Source: Cellulomonas sp.
Lineage (GTDB): Bacteria; Actinomycetota; Actinomycetes; Actinomycetales; Cellulomonadaceae
Direction of reading: 5' to 3'
Length of the DNA stretch: 8,870 bases
Assembly (NCBI GenBank): GCA_031178805.1
Contig: JAPSIJ010000078.1
Coordinates: 1-8,870, forward strand
The notes under the pieces are model-generated. The model was given only the letters and a program-made list of their open reading frames with translations, was not told where the DNA came from and ran no database searches. Positions 6,298 through 8,870 of the stretch are shown here, piece by piece. How positions within the stretch are numbered: the stretch's first letter is position 1; each line of letters starts with the position of its first letter. The translations under genes were made by a program, and so were the position numbers.

Positions 6298-6785
6298 CCG
6301 ACCCCCGCCTGATCCGGATCGCCGCCGCCGTCATCGTCGACCCCCACGGGCGGTGGCTGCTCGTGCGCAAGCGCGGCACCACCGCCTTCATGCAGGCCGG
6401 CGGCAAGATCGAGCCCGACGAGACGCCCCGGGACGCCGTGCTCCGGGAGGTCGGCGAGGAGCTCGCCGTCGTCGTCCAGCCGGAGCAGGTGCGCGCCCTC
6501 GGCCGCCGGGACGCCGCGGCCGCGAACGAGCCGGGGCACCACCTCGAGGCGCACGTGTTCGCGGTCGACGGCGTCACGGGCGTGGTCGCGACCGCGGAGA
6601 TCGCCGAGGCCGTGTGGGTCACCCCCGCCGAGGCCGCGCGGCTGCCGCTGGCGCCGCTCACCGTGGACCTGCTCCGCGAGGCGGAGGCGGAGGCGGCGGC
6701 TCCGGCGCCGGTCGAGGGGCGCCGACCCGTCAGCAGCCAGGATCCCGACGTGCCGCAGCCGTCCGGCACCGAACCAGGGCGGTAG
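6294..6785 (+). CDS. Nudix hydrolase
   Basis: A 163-residue Nudix-fold enzyme expected to hydrolyse a nucleoside diphosphate linked to another moiety. The Nudix box spans residues 37-59: Gly37, Glu43, Arg51-Glu52 and Glu55-Glu56 are all present, so metal binding should be intact. The penultimate Gly of the consensus is Ala58. The strand AAAVIVDPHGRWLLVRKRG (10-28) and AEAVWVTPAEA (104-114) are usual for the family. Residues 130-163 form an Ala/Glu/Pro-rich tail, including a GAGGCG triplet repeat at 6678-6695, which looks dispensable. I prefer the GTG at 6294: it makes a GTGA overlap with the radC stop and has AGGA eight bases upstream (6282-6285). ATG at 6285 is in frame and would add three residues. 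It is probably translated by coupling from the radC mRNA. The substrate is unknown. Confidence 0.9.
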   Translation: MTDPRLIRIAAAVIVDPHGRWLLVRKRGTTAFMQAGGKIEPDETPRDAVLREVGEELAVVVQPEQVRALGRRDAAAANEPGHHLEAHVFAVDGVTGVVATAEIAEAVWVTPAEAARLPLAPLTVDLLREAEAEAAAPAPVEGRRPVSSQDPDVPQPSGTEPGR

Positions 6786-6815
6786 GTCCCTCCCGCCCCT
6801 CGGTCGGCGACGATC

Positions 6816-6838
6816 CACCGGTGCCACCCCCGGTGTTT
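6816..6838 (+). terminator. Possible weak terminator after the Nudix gene
   Basis: CACCGG (6816-6821) pairs with CCGGTG (6830-6835) over an 8-base loop and is followed by TTT. It sits 30 bases past the Nudix stop and overlaps the −35 of the next promoter. The stem is short, so termination would be partial at best. Confidence 0.35.
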
Positions 6839-6849
6839 CGTACTACATT
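6821..6849 (+). promoter_or_regulatory. Promoter of the toxin-antitoxin cassette
   Basis: GTGCCA (6821-6826, four of six match TTGACA) is separated by exactly 17 bases from TACATT (6844-6849, four of six match TATAAT). The predicted start of transcription near 6856 gives a short leader carrying the GGAGG at 6870-6874. The −10 region is conspicuously richer in A/T than its surroundings. Confidence 0.55.
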
Positions 6850-6863
6850 GGGTGTCGTACGAA
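6837..6863 (+). promoter_or_regulatory. Likely operator: perfect 7-bp inverted repeat over the −10
   Basis: TTCGTAC (6837-6843) and GTACGAA (6857-6863) are perfect complements separated by 13 bases. The arm centres are 20 bases apart, about two helical turns, so both arms lie on the same DNA face. The arms bracket the −10 hexamer and the predicted transcription start. This is the expected arrangement for autorepression by a ribbon-helix-helix antitoxin such as the one encoded downstream. The regulator assignment is inferred. Confidence 0.6.
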
Positions 6864-6878
6864 GGTCGCGGAGGTCAC

Positions 6879-7142
6879 GTGCGCGTCCAGGTCCATCCGC
6901 GGGTCCATGAGAAGCGACCCGAGGTCGAGCCGGACGACGTGGAGGCGGCGTTCGTCTCCACGGTGGCCAAAGCGCCTCGGCTCGATACCAGACCTGTGCA
7001 GTGGGTGGGCGTCGGACTCGACGGGAAGAACCGCCTGCTGGAGTACGTGGCGATCGAGACCGGGCGGGACGAGTGGCTCATCTTCCACGCGATGCCGGCC
7101 ACGACGAAGGTCCTGCTCGAGATCGGACTCAAGAGGAGGTAG
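6879..7142 (+). CDS. Putative BrnT-like toxin of a type II toxin-antitoxin module
   Basis: An 87-residue basic protein. The layout resembles BrnT/RelE-fold toxins: a first strand and His-containing segment (HPRVHEK, 6-12), an acidic helix (PDDVEAAFVS, 18-27), then two core strands, WVGVGLDGKNRLLEYVAIE (42-60) and EWLIFHAMPATTK (65-77). In BrnT the equivalent end carries an ISARxA motif; here it is FHAMPA with His70. This is why I call it BrnT-like rather than BrnT. Such toxins are usually ribonucleases that stop translation. The GTG at 6879 has GGAGG four bases upstream. An earlier in-frame GTG at 6852 lies inside the operator and before the expected transcript start. AAA, AGA, CCT and GAT codons are unusual against neighbouring genes and hint at transfer. 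The partner gene starts four bases after its stop. Confidence 0.68.
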   Translation: MRVQVHPRVHEKRPEVEPDDVEAAFVSTVAKAPRLDTRPVQWVGVGLDGKNRLLEYVAIETGRDEWLIFHAMPATTKVLLEIGLKRR

Positions 7143-7145
7143 CAG

Positions 7146-7403
7146 GTGGAGACCTACACCAGTGCCGACGGCACCACCTTCACCAGCGCGGAGCTCGAGC
7201 AGTGGGCGCGTGAGGCCGAGGCCGGCTTCCCGCAGGCCGAGTTCGGGCCTGCGACGCCCGGGCGCCCCGTCAGCGTGGGCGAGGACGCTCGGCCGCTGAC
7301 CTTCCGCCTCGACGCGAGGCGCCGCGCCAAGCTCGTCGCCCTCGCGGCCCAGCAGCACAAGAACGTCTCGCAGGTCCTCCGCGACCTCATCGACGCGGTC
7401 TAG
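7146..7403 (+). CDS. Putative ribbon-helix-helix (CopG-like) antitoxin
   Basis: An 85-residue protein with its DNA-binding domain at the C terminus. RPLTFRLDARRRAKLVALAA (49-68) gives the β-ribbon and first helix. HKNVSQVLRDLIDAV (71-85) gives the second helix, the classic ribbon-helix-helix pattern with basic residues in the strand. The N-terminal half (AELEQWAREAEAGF, 15-28) carries a helix with the AEAG(F/Y) signature I associate with actinobacterial antitoxins of this type; it would cap the toxin. The GTG start has a perfect AGGAGG at 7134-7139, six bases upstream and encoded by the final toxin codons, so the antitoxin should be efficiently translated. Expected role: neutralise the upstream protein and, with it, repress the promoter at 6837-6863. 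The family is well supported; the pairing is inferred from context. Confidence 0.75.
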   Translation: METYTSADGTTFTSAELEQWAREAEAGFPQAEFGPATPGRPVSVGEDARPLTFRLDARRRAKLVALAAQQHKNVSQVLRDLIDAV

Positions 7404-7435
7404 GGCCGCCGGCGTGCCGATCCCGGCGCGCGGCC

Positions 7436-7441
7436 TAAGGT
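7436..7441 (+). promoter_or_regulatory. Leaderless −10 element TAAGGT for the split-barrel gene
   Basis: TAAGGT ends seven bases before the ATG at 7449. No purine-rich ribosome binding site at proper distance is evident apart from a G run directly before the ATG. A weak −35 (GTGCCG, 7414-7419) sits 16 bases upstream. Spacing and sequence parallel the element before radC, which supports leaderless transcription. Confidence 0.55.
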
Positions 7442-7448
7442 CGGGGGC

Positions 7449-7925
7449 ATGGCCCGATCCATCGCGACGAACCGCACCGTCGACCTGCCCGAGCTGCTCG
7501 ACTTCGTCCGCCCGCGCCACCACCTGCTCCTGGTGACCACCCGCGCCGACGGCCGACCGCAGGTGTCGCCGGTGAGCGGCGGCGTCGACGAGCAGGGCCG
7601 CATCGTCATCTCCACCTACCCCGGCCGCGCCAAGACGGTGAACGCCGAGCGCGACCCCCGGGTGTCGGTGTGCGTGCTGTCGGACGAGTGGAACGACGCC
7701 TGGGTGCAGGTCGACGGTGACGCCGAGGTGCTGCACATGCCCGAGGCCGAGGACGCGCTGGTCGACTACTACCGGTGCATCGCCGGCGAGCACCCGGACT
7801 GGGACGAGTACCGCGCCGCCATGCGGGTGCAGGGCAAGAGCCTGATCCGGGTCACCCCGACGCGCTGGGGCCCGATCGCCACGGGCGGCTTCCCCGCGGA
7901 CGTCGCGGCGCGCCTGGACGGCTGA
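7449..7925 (+). CDS. PPOX-class F420/FMN-dependent split-barrel oxidoreductase
   Basis: A 158-residue cytosolic protein of the pyridoxamine 5'-phosphate oxidase-like split-barrel superfamily, similar in pattern to the Rv1155-type F420-dependent group. Visible hallmarks are LLLVTTRADGRPQVSPV (26-42), the phosphate-binding segment RAKTVNAERDPRVSVCV (60-76) and WVQVDGDAEVLHMPE (85-99). The C-terminal SLIRVTPTRW (131-140) is also usual. Members bind FMN or F420 and reduce small substrates; several bind F420 without a known substrate. The length matches the family. Pure PNPOx activity is unlikely because the protein lacks the longer C-terminal dimerisation region of true PdxH. It is transcribed alone, apparently from a leaderless promoter, and converges on the E2 gene. 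I infer F420 rather than FMN only from the family pattern. Confidence 0.88.
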   Translation: MARSIATNRTVDLPELLDFVRPRHHLLLVTTRADGRPQVSPVSGGVDEQGRIVISTYPGRAKTVNAERDPRVSVCVLSDEWNDAWVQVDGDAEVLHMPEAEDALVDYYRCIAGEHPDWDEYRAAMRVQGKSLIRVTPTRWGPIATGGFPADVAARLDG

Positions 7926-7927
7926 GC

Positions 7928-7953
7928 CGCCCGGCGCCCCCGCCGCCCGGGCG
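7928..7953. terminator. Bidirectional hairpin between convergent genes
   Basis: CGCCCGG (7928-7934) pairs perfectly with CCGGGCG (7947-7953) across a 12-base loop. The structure fills almost the whole 28-base gap between the two facing stop codons. It has no T-tract on either strand, but its placement suggests a shared terminator for the split-barrel and E2 genes. Confidence 0.55.
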
Positions 7954-8870
7954 TCAGCCCCAGACCAGCGCCTGCGCCGGGTCCTCCAGCACGGCGGCGA
8001 CGTCGGCGAGCACCATCGACCCGAGCGCGCCGTCCACCAGGCGGTGGTCGACGCTGAGGGCGAGCTGCGTGACGTGCCGGATCTTGATCTTGCCCTTGTG
8101 CACCCACGGCTGCTCGCGGATCGCGCCGAACGCGAGGATCGCGGCCTCGCCGGGGTTGAGGATCGGCGTGCCGGTGTCGATGCCGAACACCCCGACGTTG
8201 GTGATCGTGATCGTGCCGTCGGACATGTCCCGCGGGGTGACCTTGCCGGCGCGCGCGGTCGCGGTGAGCGACGCGAGGCCCTCGGCGAGCTCGTGCAGGC
8301 CGAGCCGGTGGGCGTCCTTGATGTTGGGCACCACGAGGCCGCGGGGCGTGGCCGCCGCGATGCCGAGGTTCACGTAGTGCTTGTAGACGATCTCCTGCGC
8401 GGCCTCGTCCCAGGACGCGTTGACGTCGGGGTGGCGGCGCACGGCGAGCAGCAGCGCCTTCGCGGCGATCAGCAGCGGGGTGACCCGGACGTCGGCGAAC
8501 TCGCGGTCCTGGCGCAGCTTGGCGACGAGCTTCATGGTGCGGGTGACGTCGACCGTCTGGAACACCGTGACGTGCGGCGCGGTGAACGCCGACGTGACCA
8601 TCGCCTCCGCGGTGCGCTTGCGGACCGACTTCACCGGGACCCGGGTCTGCCGGCCGTCGGGCGACACGGTGCCGGACGCCAGCCACGGCTGGTCGTCGCC
8701 GGGGTAGGTGGCCAGCGTGCGCGCCTCGGCGGACGCCTGGTGGGCCAGCACGTCCTCGCGGGTGACGATCCCGCCGGGGCCGGTGGCCTGGATGGAGTCC
8801 AGGTCGACGCCGAGGTCCCGGGCGAGCTTGCGCACCGGCGGCTTGGCGAGCGCCCGCCCGCCGGACCGCT
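7954..8870 (-). CDS. 2-oxoacid dehydrogenase E2 (dihydrolipoamide acyltransferase), 5' end outside the window
   Basis: The C-terminal 304 residues of an E2 subunit, which transfers acyl groups from lipoamide to CoA in a pyruvate or branched-chain 2-oxoacid dehydrogenase complex. The frame stays open to the window edge, so the lipoyl domain lies outside. The peripheral-subunit-binding domain is visible (AKPPVRKLARDLGVDLDS and GPGGIVTREDVLAH, about 8850-8740). After a linker comes the trimeric catalytic domain. It contains TITNVGVFG (near 8200) and the active-site motif SVDHRLVDG, with His coded at 8044-8046 and Asp at 8032-8034. A start at 8835 would cut the binding domain in half and is rejected. 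The linker and catalytic core resemble actinobacterial branched-chain-type E2 proteins (BkdC-like), but choosing between branched-chain and pyruvate E2 needs the neighbouring E1 genes. Confidence 0.92.
   Translation of the reverse strand, partial: RSGGRALAKPPVRKLARDLGVDLDSIQATGPGGIVTREDVLAHQASAEARTLATYPGDDQPWLASGTVSPDGRQTRVPVKSVRKRTAEAMVTSAFTAPHVTVFQTVDVTRTMKLVAKLRQDREFADVRVTPLLIAAKALLLAVRRHPDVNASWDEAAQEIVYKHYVNLGIAAATPRGLVVPNIKDAHRLGLHELAEGLASLTATARAGKVTPRDMSDGTITITNVGVFGIDTGTPILNPGEAAILAFGAIREQPWVHKGKIKIRHVTQLALSVDHRLVDGALGSMVLADVAAVLEDPAQALVWG

Noticed and set aside
6678..6695. GAGGCG triple repeat as a regulatory or phase-variation repeat
   Set aside because: It is in frame (coding Glu-Ala repeats), has only three units, and lies in the low-complexity tail of the Nudix protein, so length change would not switch the gene.
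390..6785. A plus-strand frame open for over 2100 codons
   Set aside because: It runs antisense to the copper/peptidase block and only becomes a real gene at its end (Nudix). Its translation is Arg/Gly/Pro-rich without domains, an effect of extreme GC content leaving few stop codons.
5467..6827. Minus-strand frames opposite radC and the Nudix gene
   Set aside because: They are antisense shadows; the plus-strand products have recognisable RadC and Nudix domains and third positions biased to G/C.
6852..6878. Upstream GTG start for the toxin gene
   Set aside because: It lies three bases after the −10 hexamer, before the expected transcription start and within the inverted repeat, and has no ribosome binding site. 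GTG at 6879 has GGAGG four bases upstream.
7404..7435. Terminator after the antitoxin gene
   Set aside because: Only alternative 6-bp GC stems with long or internal loops can be drawn (7404-7409 with 7430-7435, or 7407-7412 with 7423-7428), with no T-tract; such stems are expected by chance here.
6843..7793. A 316-codon minus-strand frame across the toxin-antitoxin and split-barrel genes
   Set aside because: It is antisense to three genes with good start signals and family motifs; its own translation shows no domain.

Overview
The window reads as chromosomal DNA of a very high-GC Gram-positive actinomycete. Codons end almost always in G or C, GTG starts are frequent, and the protein families are typically actinobacterial: a DUF6458 membrane protein, a CopD–CtaG fusion, an F420/FMN split-barrel protein and a branched-chain-type E2. 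A Micrococcales member such as Cellulomonas is my best guess from general resemblance, but the sequence alone does not prove it.

Layout. Positions 31-261 (minus) encode a small two-helix membrane protein. A gene-free stretch at 262-500 holds two strong hairpins, a smaller one and a short imperfect tandem repeat. Positions 501-5467 (minus) form one compact block: copC, then a CopD–CtaG fusion overlapping it by one base, then an S9-family peptidase 12 bases further on. The first two genes suggest periplasmic/membrane copper handling and delivery to cytochrome c oxidase. The peptidase may only share the transcript. A 131-base divergent region (5468-5598) separates copC from radC.

On the plus strand, a divergent RadC-like gene (5599-6297) overlaps a Nudix hydrolase gene (6294-6785) by four bases. 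Next comes a compact cassette (6821-7403) that I interpret as a type II toxin-antitoxin module: a promoter, a perfect 7-bp inverted repeat as likely operator, a small BrnT-like toxin candidate, and a C-terminal ribbon-helix-helix antitoxin whose ribosome binding site lies in the last toxin codons. A PPOX-type F420/FMN-binding split-barrel gene (7449-7925) follows, probably leaderless. It converges, across a 28-base gap filled by a hairpin, on the 3' part of a 2-oxoacid dehydrogenase E2 gene (minus strand) that runs off the right edge.

The most noteworthy items are the toxin-antitoxin cassette with its operator, the eroded JAMM motif of the RadC-like protein, the SD-sequestering hairpin between the fusion gene and the peptidase, and the operator-like palindromes at 385-418. 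I found no rRNA, tRNA, CRISPR array, transposase or clear new multi-gene defence system.
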